A stretch of DNA of 64,000 nucleotides, taken from CAWBXL01 sp963837365. GTDB lineage: Bacteria; Acidobacteriota; Terriglobia; Terriglobales; Acidobacteriaceae. Below the pieces are notes generated by a model. The model worked only from the letters and a program-made list of their open reading frames with translations. It had not been told where the DNA came from and did no database searches. The position numbers and the translations under genes were made by a program. The DNA lies in NCBI GenBank assembly GCA_963837365.1, contig CAWIMW010000001.1, positions 124,001 through 188,000 on the forward strand. The letters run 5' to 3'. Positions 1-8,644 of the stretch are shown here, in pieces (positions within the stretch are counted from its first letter, which is position 1; each line of letters opens with the position of its first letter).

Positions 1-2330
1 AGCATTGACTGAGTCGGTGAGGTCTTTCCACGTTCCACCAACGCCAGGTACGCTTGCTTGCCCTCCCAGACGCCCTTCGGTCCCAACTTCTCGGGCCACA
101 CGCGTGACTTCAGCAGCGAATGAGCGCAGCTGCTCAACCATGGTGTTCAGCGTTTCTTTCAGCTGGAGAATTTCACCACGAACGTCTACCGTGATCTTCT
201 TGGATAAGTCGCCGTTTGCGATCGCGGTAGCAACTTCTGCTATGTTTCTCACCTGCCCGGTCAGGTTTGAGGCCATGAAGTTCACATTGTCTGTGAGGTC
301 TTTCCATGTTCCTGCAACGCCGGGGACCTCGGCCTGGCCGCCGAGTTTGCCATCCGTACCGACTTCGCGCGCTACACGCGTTACTTCACCCGCGAACCCA
401 TTGAGTTGGTCCACCATTGTGTTGATGGTGTTTTTTAATTCCAGAATTTCGCCTTTCACATCGACCGTAATCTTCCGGGAGAGGTCGCCTCGTGCCACCG
501 CGGTGGTCACTTCGGCGATGTTGCGCACCTGAGCCGTAAGGTTTCCGGCCATCGAATTCACCGAGTCCGTCAAGTCTTTCCACGTCCCCGCAACGCCCGG
601 TACGCTGGCTTGACCCCCAAGGCGGCCTTCGGTACCGACTTCGCGGGCTACACGGGTTACCTCTCCGGCAAACGCATTGAGCTGGTCCACCATCGTGTTG
701 ATGGTTTCTTTGAGGAGCAGAATTTCACCACTCACATTGACTGTGATCTTCTTGGACAGGTCGCCGCTGGCAATGGCAGTCGAAACCTCCGCAATATTAC
801 GGACCTGCCCCGTGAGATTCGAAGCCATGGAATTGACGGAGTCGGTCAGATCCTTCCACGTCCCGGCGACCCCAGGCACCGCAGCCTGTCCTCCCAATTT
901 GCCGTCCGTGCCGACTTCGCGCGCTACGCGTGTGACTTCAGATGCAAACGCGCGCAGCTGGTCCACCATAGTATTAAGAGTGTCTTTGAGTTCGAGAATT
1001 TCCCCTTTGACATCCACGGTGATTTTGCGGGACAAATCACCGCGTGCGACGGCAGTTGCCACTTCCGCGATGTTACGGACCTGGCCAGTCAGGTTCGAAG
1101 CCATGAAGTTCACGTTGTCGGTGAGATCTTTCCAAGTCCCTGCAACTCCGGAGACCTCGGCTTGACCACCGAGCTTACCTTCGGTGCCGACTTCCCGGGC
1201 CACACGCGTCACCTCGCCGGCGAACGCATTGAGCTGGTCCACCATCGTATTGATGGTGTTTTTTAGTTCCAGAATTTCGCCTTTTACATCCACCGTGATT
1301 TTACGGGACAGATCGCCCCGGGCTACAGCGGTTGTCACCTCAGCAATATTTCTGACCTGACCCGTCAGATTGCCAGCCATCGAATTCACCGAGTCGGTCA
1401 GATCTTTCCACGTTCCCGCAACGCCAGGTACTTCGGCTTGGCCGCCGAGTTTCCCATCCGTGCCGACCTCCCGGGCCACACGCGTGACTTCACCGGCGAA
1501 GCGGTTGAGCTGATCGAGCATGGTATTGAGGGTCTCTTTGAGCTGGAGGATCTCGCCGCGCACATCCACCGTGATTTTGCGCGACAAATCACCGTTGGCG
1601 ATAGCTGTGGCTACCTCTGCGATATTGCGGACCTGGCCTGTCAAATTGCTGGCCATGAAGTTCACATTGTCGGTAAGGTCTTTCCATGTTCCGGCCACGC
1701 CGGGCACCTTTGCCTGGCCCCCGAGTTTTCCATCCGTACCGACCTCGCGTGCCACACGCGTGACTTCACCGGCGAATGCGTTAAGTTGGTCCACCATCGT
1801 GTTGATGGTGTTCTTCAGTTCGAGAATTTCACCCTTCACATCGACGGTGATCTTGCGCGAAAGATCGCCACGTGCGACCGCGGTAGTCACTTCGGCAATA
1901 TTTCGCACCTGGGCCGTGAGGTTCCCGGCCATTGCGTTCACGGAATCGGTCAAGTCTTTCCACGTTCCGGCTACGCCTGGCACTACCGCCTGGCCGCCAA
2001 GTTTTCCGTCGGTTCCGACTTCGCGAGCTACGCGAGTTACCTCGGAGGCGAAGGAGCGGAGCTGATCCACCATCGTGTTGATGGCTTCTTTCAACTGCAA
2101 AATCTCGCCGCGTACATCAACGGTAATTTTGCGCGATAAATCGCCACTTGCCACGGCCGTCGCCACTTCTGCAATGTTACGCACCTGGCCGGTAAGGTTG
2201 GATGCCATAGAGTTCACAGAGTCAGTCAAGTCTTTCCAGGTTCCTGCAACCCCGGGTACCTGCGCCTGTCCGCCCAGCTTACCGTCGGTCCCGACTTCCC
2301 GGGCCACGCGCGTGACTTCTTCTGTGAACA
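1..2330 (-). repeat. Tandem 276-bp repeats encoding 92-residue HAMP units
   Basis: A conserved block (plus-strand reading GGTCTTTCCA or AGTCTTTCCA) recurs at 21, 297, 573, 849, 1125, 1401, 1677, 1953 and 2229, exactly 276 bp apart. Units differ mainly in two patches: VNFMASNLTGQ versus VNSMAGNLTAQ, and RGEILQLKE versus KGEILELKN. These variants partly alternate along the array. The first 276-bp phase after about 2330 is divergent. Confidence 0.95.
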
Positions 2331-2856
2331 CTCCCAGTTGCTGGATCATGGTGTTGACGATGTTTGCAGACCGTAGAAATTCACCCTCGAGCGGACGGCC
2401 GTCCACGTCGAGACGAACGGTTTGGGCCAAATTTCCCTGGGCGACAGCTGCAATAGCACGAGTAACCTCTACATTAGGCCGGAGAAGGTCCTCCACCAGA
2501 GAGTTGACCGAAACCTCCATTTCACCCCAAGCACCGCGCGATTCCCGGAAACGTGCATACTCACGTGTCCTGCCTTCTTTCCCGATGGCCTGGCCCACAC
2601 GCTTCAGTTCCTGTGCCATCTGCTGGTTGGCGGCAACGATGTCATTGAAAGTGTCAGCGATTTTCCCTGGTAGACCCGTCCAATCTACGGGCAGGCGGGC
2701 GGAGAAGTCGCCATCCTGCATCCGTTGCAGGGCACCTAAAACCAATCCCAAGTCTGTGGCATACGTGTCGTCACCGTTGTGGTGATTGTCATTGATCCGC
2801 GCTCTTGTTTTGGCGTGGTCCGAGACGACAGGTTCGTCGCGTTCCGTACTCTTCAT
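1..2856 (-). CDS. Poly-HAMP signalling protein, probably a hybrid histidine kinase (N-terminal 952 residues; runs off the window)
   Basis: The minus strand is open from ATG at 2856 to the window edge, in frame, without a stop. The AAGGTGG stretch just upstream is a usable ribosome site. Residues 1-40 are hydrophilic with no signal peptide or membrane segment, so the protein is probably cytoplasmic. One or two divergent HAMP-like units (about residues 36-200) are followed by nearly identical 92-residue units carrying GDLSRKITVDV, GEIL-LK--INTMVDQL and EVTRVAREVGT-GKLGGQA, typical of tandem HAMP linkers. GTWKDLTD occurs nine times. In known families such arrays (Nik1/group III-type and bacterial poly-HAMP kinases) precede GAF, HisKA, HATPase and receiver domains; none is visible here, so the kinase call is inference from the N-terminus. 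Convergent-looking open frames on the plus strand are antisense shadows of the repeats. Confidence 0.85.
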   Translation of the reverse strand, partial: MKSTERDEPVVSDHAKTRARINDNHHNGDDTYATDLGLVLGALQRMQDGDFSARLPVDWTGLPGKIADTFNDIVAANQQMAQELKRVGQAIGKEGRTREYARFRESRGAWGEMEVSVNSLVEDLLRPNVEVTRAIAAVAQGNLAQTVRLDVDGRPLEGEFLRSANIVNTMIQQLGVFTEEVTRVAREVGTDGKLGGQAQVPGVAGTWKDLTDSVNSMASNLTGQVRNIAEVATAVASGDLSRKITVDVRGEILQLKEAINTMVDQLRSFASEVTRVAREVGTDGKLGGQAVVPGVAGTWKDLTDSVNAMAGNLTAQVRNIAEVTTAVARGDLSRKITVDVKGEILELKNTINTMVDQLNAFAGEVTRVAREVGTDGKLGGQAKVPGVAGTWKDLTDNVNFMASNLTGQVRNIAEVATAIANGDLSRKITVDVRGEILQLKETLNTMLDQLNRFAGEVTRVAREVGTDGKLGGQAEVPGVAGTWKDLTDSVNSMAGNLTGQVRNIAEVTTAVARGDLSRKITVDVKGEILELKNTINTMVDQLNAFAGEVTRVAREVGTEGKLGGQAEVSGVAGTWKDLTDNVNFMASNLTGQVRNIAEVATAVARGDLSRKITVDVKGEILELKDTLNTMVDQLRAFASEVTRVAREVGTDGKLGGQAAVPGVAGTWKDLTDSVNSMASNLTGQVRNIAEVSTAIASGDLSKKITVNVSGEILLLKETINTMVDQLNAFAGEVTRVAREVGTEGRLGGQASVPGVAGTWKDLTDSVNSMAGNLTAQVRNIAEVTTAVARGDLSRKITVDVKGEILELKNTINTMVDQLNGFAGEVTRVAREVGTDGKLGGQAEVPGVAGTWKDLTDNVNFMASNLTGQVRNIAEVATAIANGDLSKKITVDVRGEILQLKETLNTMVEQLRSFAAEVTRVAREVGTEGRLGGQASVPGVGGTWKDLTDSVNA

Positions 2857-3338
2857 GGGAAGTCCACCTTTTCTTCGTTAGAGACGGGAACGGTGTTGTC
2901 GATTCCCAAGGACTCGCCGAATCAGCAAGCACTTTTAGGAACGTTCGCCCTTACTCTTGAAGGTCAGGAGATGTGGCTAAACAAGCCCTTATTATTATGA
3001 GAAAGCGTCAGATTGGCTCTACAGTGTTTGCTGTATGGGCCATGCAAACGAGAATCATCAGGTCCATTTCTTCAATCGCAAACCGGCACAGATAGAAACC
3101 TTCCCTACACATCCCCTCCTCGTTCTTTACATGTATCAGCGGATGGTGAGGTTGCTGTCTTCACAAATACATTCGAAGCTCAAGACGAGAAAGGCAGCCT
3201 TGCAGCCAAAAGACGAACCGAGTGCCGGAGAACAGAAAACTGATTTACCGTCAGCGTCGATTCTGCAACTTGGTAACTGCCGAATAATTTTGTAAATCCG
3301 CGCACGCAATCAAAGTGAGATCGGAGCACTAACAAAAT
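2857..3338. other. Intergenic region between divergent genes, no gene seen
   Basis: About 480 bp lie between the poly-HAMP start and the beta-barrel gene. Two overlapping plus-strand frames around 3013-3295 have no recognisable sequence, no good ribosome site and low-complexity composition, so I do not call them. The region must hold promoters for both divergent genes. No box is convincing enough to place. Confidence 0.5.
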
Positions 3339-3917
3339 ATGAAAGCTGCTTGTAAATATCTTCTATTCGCCCTATTGTTTTGCAGTCCAGCCTTAATGGC
3401 GCAGGACCATGTTGAAGTCGGAGTTTTTGCGGACTACTTCAACCTGAGTCGTACTACGCCGAATATCAACTATGTTGGTGTAGGCGGGCGAGTCGCATTC
3501 AACGTCCACCCCATGGTTCAGATCGAGGGCGAGATGGCCTACGATTTCGAACGCAACTTTACCACTACCTTCTCGAACGGAATCACCACCCAATTTATGC
3601 GCAGTCATGTACGGCCCCTGCATGCGCTATTTGGACCGAAGATTCAAACCAATCGCGGACCATTCCGCGCCTTCGGGACCTTTAAGGTGGGGTTTGTAAA
3701 CTTCAGCACCAGCAACGACAATGTCCCCAATGGATTTGTAGGAGCATTGGGAGGAGTCACATCGGGAGATACACGCCCCGCCATCTATCCCGGTGCTGGA
3801 CTTGAAGGCTTCTGGGGGCCCTTTGGGTTGCGCGCGGAAGTTGGCGACGAAATCTATTTCGACAATGGTGCACGCAACAATTTGAGAGTAACCTTTGGGC
3901 CGGCAATTCGTTTTTGA
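3339..3917 (+). CDS. Small outer-membrane beta-barrel protein
   Basis: 192 residues. An N-terminal signal peptide (about residues 1-21, hydrophobic core LLFALLFCSPALMA) is followed by alternating hydrophobic and polar strands such as VEVGVFADYF, VGVGGRVAFNV and VQIEGEMAYDF, glycine-rich turns, and a C-terminal strand ending in phenylalanine (GPAIRF). That ending is the usual recognition signal for beta-barrel assembly. Size and pattern fit the OmpA/OmpW-like 8-stranded barrels commonly annotated as outer membrane beta-barrel protein. The gene stands alone and faces a convergent lipoprotein gene with a hairpin between them. Ligand and role are unknown. Confidence 0.75.
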   Translation: MKAACKYLLFALLFCSPALMAQDHVEVGVFADYFNLSRTTPNINYVGVGGRVAFNVHPMVQIEGEMAYDFERNFTTTFSNGITTQFMRSHVRPLHALFGPKIQTNRGPFRAFGTFKVGFVNFSTSNDNVPNGFVGALGGVTSGDTRPAIYPGAGLEGFWGPFGLRAEVGDEIYFDNGARNNLRVTFGPAIRF

Positions 3918-3976
3918 CCGCTCAATGATGGGATCAAGAAAACTGATGCTGAGGCAAGTAGTTTTCTGGCAGATCC

Positions 3977-4003
3977 GCCCGTGGCGGTCGCATCGCCACG
4001 GGC
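3977..4003. terminator. Hairpin between convergent genes, likely bidirectional terminator
   Basis: A perfect 10-bp stem, GCCCGTGGCG (3977-3986) with CGCCACGGGC (3994-4003), encloses a 7-nt loop. It lies between the 3' ends of the barrel gene and the minus-strand lipoprotein gene. There is no strong T-run directly adjacent, so efficiency is uncertain. Confidence 0.55.
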
Positions 4004-4020
4004 GTCGCTAGAAGTTTGGT

Positions 4021-4755
4021 TTAAAAACAAGTAGAAAAGGGCTCCACTTGGCCTTGCATCAATTTGTTTATGACCGTGACCTTGTCTGGCGGAGCATAGG
4101 TTCCGTCTGGTCCCAATCGCTCATGTTGCCATTTGACTAAACCATAAGGTTGGGCCAGATGGTATTCCTCTTTATCCCGGCAATTCGAATACTGGGCATC
4201 GCAATTGTAGCGATAACTGATCACCAGGGTCTTTAGGTCCGCGGGTAAACCGCCACCGAGATTTTCCTTGTATGGACCCCACACTTCGTTAATCACGTGA
4301 CCAATCTGATGCGTCGTAAAGCTATTACAGTCGGAATGTATCTCATAGGCGGAGTCACTTATTTTAATGGTCGACCCAGGGTATCCTCCATGCGCGAAGC
4401 GGGGCGCTAAAGGCAGGTTGAACTTGCCATGTTGCGGGCTATTGAATACTTTGAAGCTATTTGGGTTTTGCCAATCCAGCTCTGTTACCCAAAGATAAAT
4501 ATAGTTGTCGTCGTAGAGCTGGATGTCCCAGGGGAAGCCGTGCGCAGTTTTTGTCCAGACAAATCGGTCCCGCAGAACTTTGGTATAAACGGGATTCGCA
4601 GAACTCGCCATGTGATGATCAGCCCGCAACCTCGGGCTCATTGTCATCCACGCGAGCATGTCATAGGTCTTAGATTCAGCGGCGACGTTGTTAGCAGAAA
4701 TAGGACTGCAACCGACGAGGCACACGAGTGCTGTGAGGAGGGCAAGGCACTTCAT
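4021..4755 (-). CDS. Predicted lipoprotein of unknown function
   Basis: 244 residues. The N-terminus has a short hydrophobic stretch ending in LVGC, with the lipidated cysteine at residue 16, so the product is probably membrane-anchored outside the cytoplasm. The mature part is rich in aromatic residues (DWQNPNSF, IYLWVTEL, GHVINEVWGPY) and has four further cysteines (SDCNSF, YNCDAQYSNC, near C-terminal FSTCF) that could form disulfides. I recognise no domain. It lies downstream of the Ig-repeat gene on the same strand, but a strong terminator at 4941-4977 separates them, so it is probably a separate transcription unit. Confidence 0.65.
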   Translation of the reverse strand: MKCLALLTALVCLVGCSPISANNVAAESKTYDMLAWMTMSPRLRADHHMASSANPVYTKVLRDRFVWTKTAHGFPWDIQLYDDNYIYLWVTELDWQNPNSFKVFNSPQHGKFNLPLAPRFAHGGYPGSTIKISDSAYEIHSDCNSFTTHQIGHVINEVWGPYKENLGGGLPADLKTLVISYRYNCDAQYSNCRDKEEYHLAQPYGLVKWQHERLGPDGTYAPPDKVTVINKLMQGQVEPFSTCF

Positions 4756-4940
4756 CCGATGTCCCTTTCCTTGGCTTGCTTGTGTGTGAAATAAATTCCG
4801 AACGCGCTTGAATGCAGACTAGAAGGAAGGAAATTCTCGCACTAGATCACGAAGGGACATTGGAACCACGGCACAAACGACATCGGGAATTGGTCACTGT
4901 TACCTGGTTCCCTGACAGGCTTTCCAGAACATAGAGTGCG

Positions 4941-4977
4941 CAAACAAAAAGACATGCGCCGCAAGGGGCGCATGTCT
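4941..4977 (-). terminator. Intrinsic terminator of the Ig-repeat gene
   Basis: Read on the minus strand, an 11-bp perfect stem (AGACATGCGCC with GGCGCATGTCT, plus-strand 4950-4960 and 4967-4977) with a 6-nt loop is followed directly by TTTTTGTTTG. This is a textbook Rho-independent terminator 24 bp after the stop of the 5001-6329 gene. Confidence 0.85.
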
Positions 4978-5000
4978 AGTCTTGTCAATTACGACTGATT

Positions 5001-6329
5001 CTACCAATAGCTGAAATTCATCTTGTCCAGCCAAATTGAGTAGGGCTGCTGGAAGTAGTTCCCATCCTGCTGATAGTTCACGGTCACGCCATGCCAGTTC
5101 GTAGATGTTGGAGTCCCGTAGGAGTTCAGGGTGGATGCAATACCGTTTAGCGAAATGGATTCGAAAAGCAGATGATCGTCAGACGTCCGCTTTACTTTGA
5201 GGACAACATGGTTCCAGCCGTTGATCGGTTTACAGGGAATTCCGGTGGGAATCCACTTCTGTGCCGGATTGTCCCAAATGTCCCATTCGTGACCGCCGGC
5301 AACACGGCACTCGTGGCCCCAAATAAACGACAATCCATTCACGAACTGATTGATGTCGAATTCAAGGGCCTGTGACGTTTCCACGTTGCTCGAATAGAAG
5401 TAGACGTCATAAATGAAGTTGTGAATCGCCGGTGTCAGGGTCCGATTCTTATCAGGAAGTCCCAATGAAGAGAAATCTCCGATGAGGTGGTTGTTCCACA
5501 GGATGTCTGCATACGGCGTTTGCCCGCCGATGTCCATGCGAGATGAGTTTCCGCTTAACGATGGAGACGCTATACCTTGCGACATGGTCCATGTTGCTTC
5601 GGGGCCGACCGGCAAGCAGGAACTACAGATTTCATATCCCGAAGGCAACAGAGCATAGCCCGTCCAGCCAGCCATTTGATGAAGATTCGTAATGGTCTTT
5701 GCGCCGCCCGATGAATCGCTATTTGACGCGCCACCTACGGTGATCGTAATTGGAGTTTTTGCACTGCTTCCGCAGTGATCCCATTCTTGCACTACTGTTT
5801 TGTAGGTTCCCGGGGCGAGAGTTAGGAGTGTGTTCAGATTCGCGCCCTTCGTCGAGTACGCCAGAACGCCCGGCGCCGTGTAAATGCCGATGGCTGCTAC
5901 ACCTTTAGAGCACGGACTGGTTGCGGATGCGACATACTGCACGGTCGAAGCCACGTTCATGTTATTTGCAGGCGTTGCCACGACCACTTTCGCAGGGCTG
6001 CCTCCGACATTGATAGTGATCGGCGTTTTGGTTGAGCCTCCACAGTTATCCCACTCCTGCACGGTGGTGTAGTAGGTACCAGAGGCAAATGTCAGTAGAG
6101 TATTCAGTTTTGCTCCACTCACGGAGTAAGCCAATTTCCCGCTAGACGAGTAGATTCCCATTGCCGAGACGCCTTGAGGGCAACTTGTGGTAGCACTTGC
6201 GACGTACTGTACGGTTGTTGAGACGTTGCCATTGTTTGCGGGCGCCGAAACGCTCACATCAGCGAAGCTATTACCGGCGACAAGTAGTATAAGAGCCGAA
6301 AGAATAGGTAAATACCGGTGCACGAGCAC
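5001..6329 (-). CDS. Secreted protein with two Ig-like repeats and a C-terminal beta-sandwich-like region
   Basis: 442 residues. A signal peptide (about 1-23) precedes two tandem units of about 87 residues (roughly 24-110 and 114-200). Both contain PANN-NV--TVQYVASAT, a Cys-(Pro/Ser)-(Gln/Lys)-Gly-Val patch, LNTLLT and VQEWD-CG followed by KTPITI-VGG. They are clearly homologous, with paired cysteines that could bridge each unit. A spacer follows, then about 220 residues rich in tryptophan and aspartate (WTGYALLPSG, FDINQFVNG, WDNPAQKW) resembling lectin-like beta-sandwich domains, though I cannot name the family. Probably extracellular or cell-surface adhesion or glycan binding, by inference. 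It has its own strong terminator. Confidence 0.7.
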   Translation of the reverse strand: MLVHRYLPILSALILLVAGNSFADVSVSAPANNGNVSTTVQYVASATTSCPQGVSAMGIYSSSGKLAYSVSGAKLNTLLTFASGTYYTTVQEWDNCGGSTKTPITINVGGSPAKVVVATPANNMNVASTVQYVASATSPCSKGVAAIGIYTAPGVLAYSTKGANLNTLLTLAPGTYKTVVQEWDHCGSSAKTPITITVGGASNSDSSGGAKTITNLHQMAGWTGYALLPSGYEICSSCLPVGPEATWTMSQGIASPSLSGNSSRMDIGGQTPYADILWNNHLIGDFSSLGLPDKNRTLTPAIHNFIYDVYFYSSNVETSQALEFDINQFVNGLSFIWGHECRVAGGHEWDIWDNPAQKWIPTGIPCKPINGWNHVVLKVKRTSDDHLLFESISLNGIASTLNSYGTPTSTNWHGVTVNYQQDGNYFQQPYSIWLDKMNFSYW

Positions 6330-6621
6330 ACCCCTGCCTGATCTAGGATTTCCTGAAATTTTGATTTTTTCTTCCCTGAACTCGAGTCACCGCGATTCTA
6401 TCGGAGGGGTTAGGTGAGTCAAGTGATTGTTGCCACACACCCTGATATCAGAAGTACATGGTCATACCTAGGCGAATACCTTTACATTGACCATGATCCA
6501 AGTCCTCCTGGGTACAGCAATGTCCCGAAGTGCATAACCGATGCCCCGTATGGACGGAGTCGGTTTCATGACATAAGTTTTACGTGATCCAATCATCGTC
6601 ATGGCAGATTCGAGGGTGTGA
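6330..6621. other. Divergent intergenic region
   Basis: 292 bp between the Ig-repeat gene and the first gene of the polysaccharide locus. No open frame or RNA gene is visible. It should contain the promoter starting the plus-strand run 6622-13082. Confidence 0.45.
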
Positions 6622-7572
6622 GTGGAATTAGGGGCGATCATCGTACATCGAAGTTATGGAGAAAACCTTGCTACAAACTGTAGTGCCAGTGGCCCTAGTG
6701 GGCAATACGGCCGCGCTGCGTCCGTCGCCGATTGGAGTTTGTTAGGTCCGAGCCTCTATGAACGGACAGTGGATGATCTGAAGCGTGCCACGTCACTGAT
6801 CTCGGTTGTCACCCTCGTCAAAGAGGGCAAAGGCGTCGAGAGTTTTATTCGCAATACCGTTTTCAAGGATTTGGCCGTCAACTACGCACGAAGCGGTGTC
6901 GAGCGGATACTAGTGGTTGATCTGATCGACTACGTGGAATTCAGCCTAGCCGACCTGCTTAGTTCTCATGTAGAGAAACAGGCGTGCCGCACCGAGTTGA
7001 TCTATCGTCAAGAGGAACAAGGGATCACGGTGCTGGACGCGGGCCACTTTGTCGGCCATTCCGGCTCACCAAACCCCAGCGGACTGGCGCCGCACGCATT
7101 CCAGTATGAATGTTCAGGTTATTGCCAACGGTTCATGACACCCGGCGACTACCGGGAACTGGTGCGTGCCGCACTCCAGGGACAAGCGAAAATCAGGCCC
7201 GATGGTGTTGAGAGCATGCCTGGAGTATGGATTGCTCGTGGCGCCAAACTGGCTCCCTCAGCACGCCTGTTGGCACCGTGCTACGTCGGTGCGAATACCA
7301 AGATTGCACACGGTGCGCTGATCACAGGGAATGCCTCGATTGAGCAGCAGAGTCATATTGATTGCGGAACGTTTGTCAGTGACTCGACTGTACTTCCCGG
7401 TACCCATGTCGGGCCTGGCCTACATGTTTACCAATCGATCGTCGCGGGTACCCAACTGTTGCACCTTGGAAGGAATACCGGGATTGAACTCAGCACGGCA
7501 GGCCTCCTCGCGTACACAAAGTCACGATTCAGTGGAAAATCTGCCATTGAACTGAATCTTCTCGGCGCATAA
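6622..7572 (+). CDS. Nucleotidyltransferase-like protein with left-handed beta-helix C-terminus
   Basis: 316 residues from a GTG start preceded by GAGGG five bases upstream. The first two thirds have the layout of sugar-phosphate nucleotidylyltransferases (LYERTVDDLKRA, RILVVDLIDYVEFSLADLLSSH), but the usual N-terminal LAAGxGxR nucleotide-binding loop is absent. The last 100 residues are imperfect hexapeptide repeats (ARGAKLAPSARLLAPCYVGANTKI and following, read as short turns) typical of GlmU-like left-handed beta-helices. The catalytic half therefore looks degenerate, suggesting a non-canonical or regulatory role in surface-sugar supply. It is the first gene of the plus-strand polysaccharide run. 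The exact start is uncertain. Confidence 0.65.
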   Translation: MELGAIIVHRSYGENLATNCSASGPSGQYGRAASVADWSLLGPSLYERTVDDLKRATSLISVVTLVKEGKGVESFIRNTVFKDLAVNYARSGVERILVVDLIDYVEFSLADLLSSHVEKQACRTELIYRQEEQGITVLDAGHFVGHSGSPNPSGLAPHAFQYECSGYCQRFMTPGDYRELVRAALQGQAKIRPDGVESMPGVWIARGAKLAPSARLLAPCYVGANTKIAHGALITGNASIEQQSHIDCGTFVSDSTVLPGTHVGPGLHVYQSIVAGTQLLHLGRNTGIELSTAGLLAYTKSRFSGKSAIELNLLGA

Positions 7573-7718
7573 GAGACCAGGAACAGTGTCCAGTCGGGCC
7601 AACTTCTTCTTCGACCCGGGCATCTCTAGACTGCACTGTCGGAATAGGCACCAGGTCCAGAGTTGTGCAAAGCCTCAATCATGAGGCTTAGGGAATCGCC
7701 CGGGAGACATGAACTTCG

Positions 7719-8123
7719 ATGACGGTAATTCACCAATTTCCGGTCCTCATAGAGTTCCTTCCCGGATCCTGCGGGAAGAGCGACCACTTCCACTTCTTGC
7801 GCAATTTCACGTCTTCTTTGTCTGAATCGTACCGCCCGTGTGTCGTCCTCGATCTGTCGATGACGACACTGACGGACCCGCTGGACATCGACGCACTCTC
7901 CAGATGCATTGAGGAAATTGCGGCACGGGATGGAGAATTAAGTCTGATTGCGCCGCTTGCGCAAACACGACTTGTTTTGGAGCTTACGCGCATCGATCGT
8001 ATCGCACGGGTCTTTGTTTCGACCGAAGAAACGAAAACAGAACTTGGAATAGCCGAGTTGAACCTGCTCGGGGAGATGCCCCGAGAGTTCGCCGATAAGG
8101 GAGGGACAAAATGGGCCGCATAA
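7719..8123 (+). CDS. STAS-domain protein (anti-anti-sigma-like), degenerate phosphorylation site
   Basis: 134 residues. The pattern VVLDLSMTTLTDPLDIDAL, then GELSLIAPLAQTRLVLELTRIDRIARVFVS, is that of a STAS domain such as SpoIIAA-like antagonists. In canonical members the helix after the strand starts DSSG with a phosphorylatable serine. Here the equivalent is TDPLD, so kinase control by phosphorylation is unlikely. It sits between two polysaccharide-locus genes and overlaps the next gene by 13 bases, implying translational coupling. The partner is unknown. Confidence 0.65.
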   Translation: MTVIHQFPVLIEFLPGSCGKSDHFHFLRNFTSSLSESYRPCVVLDLSMTTLTDPLDIDALSRCIEEIAARDGELSLIAPLAQTRLVLELTRIDRIARVFVSTEETKTELGIAELNLLGEMPREFADKGGTKWAA

Positions 8124-8641
8124 TTCATCGGTCAATTGCCGTCGTGCTGATCGGGCTGATGTGTGGTGTCTGTGACGTGACCGCCGCATGGGCGCAATCA
8201 GCGTCGGATGCAGGAAGTGGACAGGCTGTGCAATCGTTACCACAGGATCGTTCTCAATCATCTTCGTCGACAACTACGGATACAACGGCGGAGCCGAGCA
8301 ACGCTTCAACATCATCTCCAGATCAAGCTGACAAGTCTAAAGAGGAGTCATTACCGAACGCTCCCAGTACAACCCAGCAACAAGCAACAGACCAGACCAA
8401 AAGCGCTACAGAAAATGAAAACCAGGTACAGACTCCGTCTGGAACCGCTGCCGCCACAATTGGGAGTCCAAAAGGCAATCTCGCATCAAGACCCGCCGGC
8501 GCCGCAATTGCACCAGGCCCGCAACATCGCAGTCGCGCCTTTTTCGTTAAGCTAGGCCTCATTGTCGGCGCCGGCGTGGCATTAGGGTCCGTGTTGGCAC
8601 TTTCCCAATCAAGCCCGGGGACGCCACCGGGTGCTCACTGA
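8111..8641 (+). CDS. Secreted low-complexity protein with C-terminal hydrophobic segment
   Basis: 176 residues. It has an N-terminal signal sequence (hydrophobic residues about 8-28, ending AAWAQ), a long Ser/Thr/Gln-rich disordered middle including SLPNAPS, and a C-terminal hydrophobic stretch (LGLIVGAGVALGSVLALS) that could anchor it in a membrane. No enzymatic domain is seen. It starts inside the 3' end of the STAS gene and ends three bases before the kinase-like gene, so it belongs to the same transcript. Function unknown; likely an envelope component of the polysaccharide locus. Confidence 0.55.
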   Translation: MGRIIHRSIAVVLIGLMCGVCDVTAAWAQSASDAGSGQAVQSLPQDRSQSSSSTTTDTTAEPSNASTSSPDQADKSKEESLPNAPSTTQQQATDQTKSATENENQVQTPSGTAAATIGSPKGNLASRPAGAAIAPGPQHRSRAFFVKLGLIVGAGVALGSVLALSQSSPGTPPGAH

Positions 8642-8644
8642 GAG

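Noticed and set aside
5..2785. Several long plus-strand open frames with repeated sequence over the first 2.8 kb, looking at first like a repetitive secreted protein or CRISPR-like array
   Set aside because: They are antisense to the minus-strand HAMP repeats, which give clean family sequence; the 276-bp spacing is far too long for CRISPR and there are no spacers.
3013..3295. Two overlapping plus-strand frames before the beta-barrel gene
   Set aside because: No recognisable sequence, no ribosome site, frames overlap each other, low complexity.
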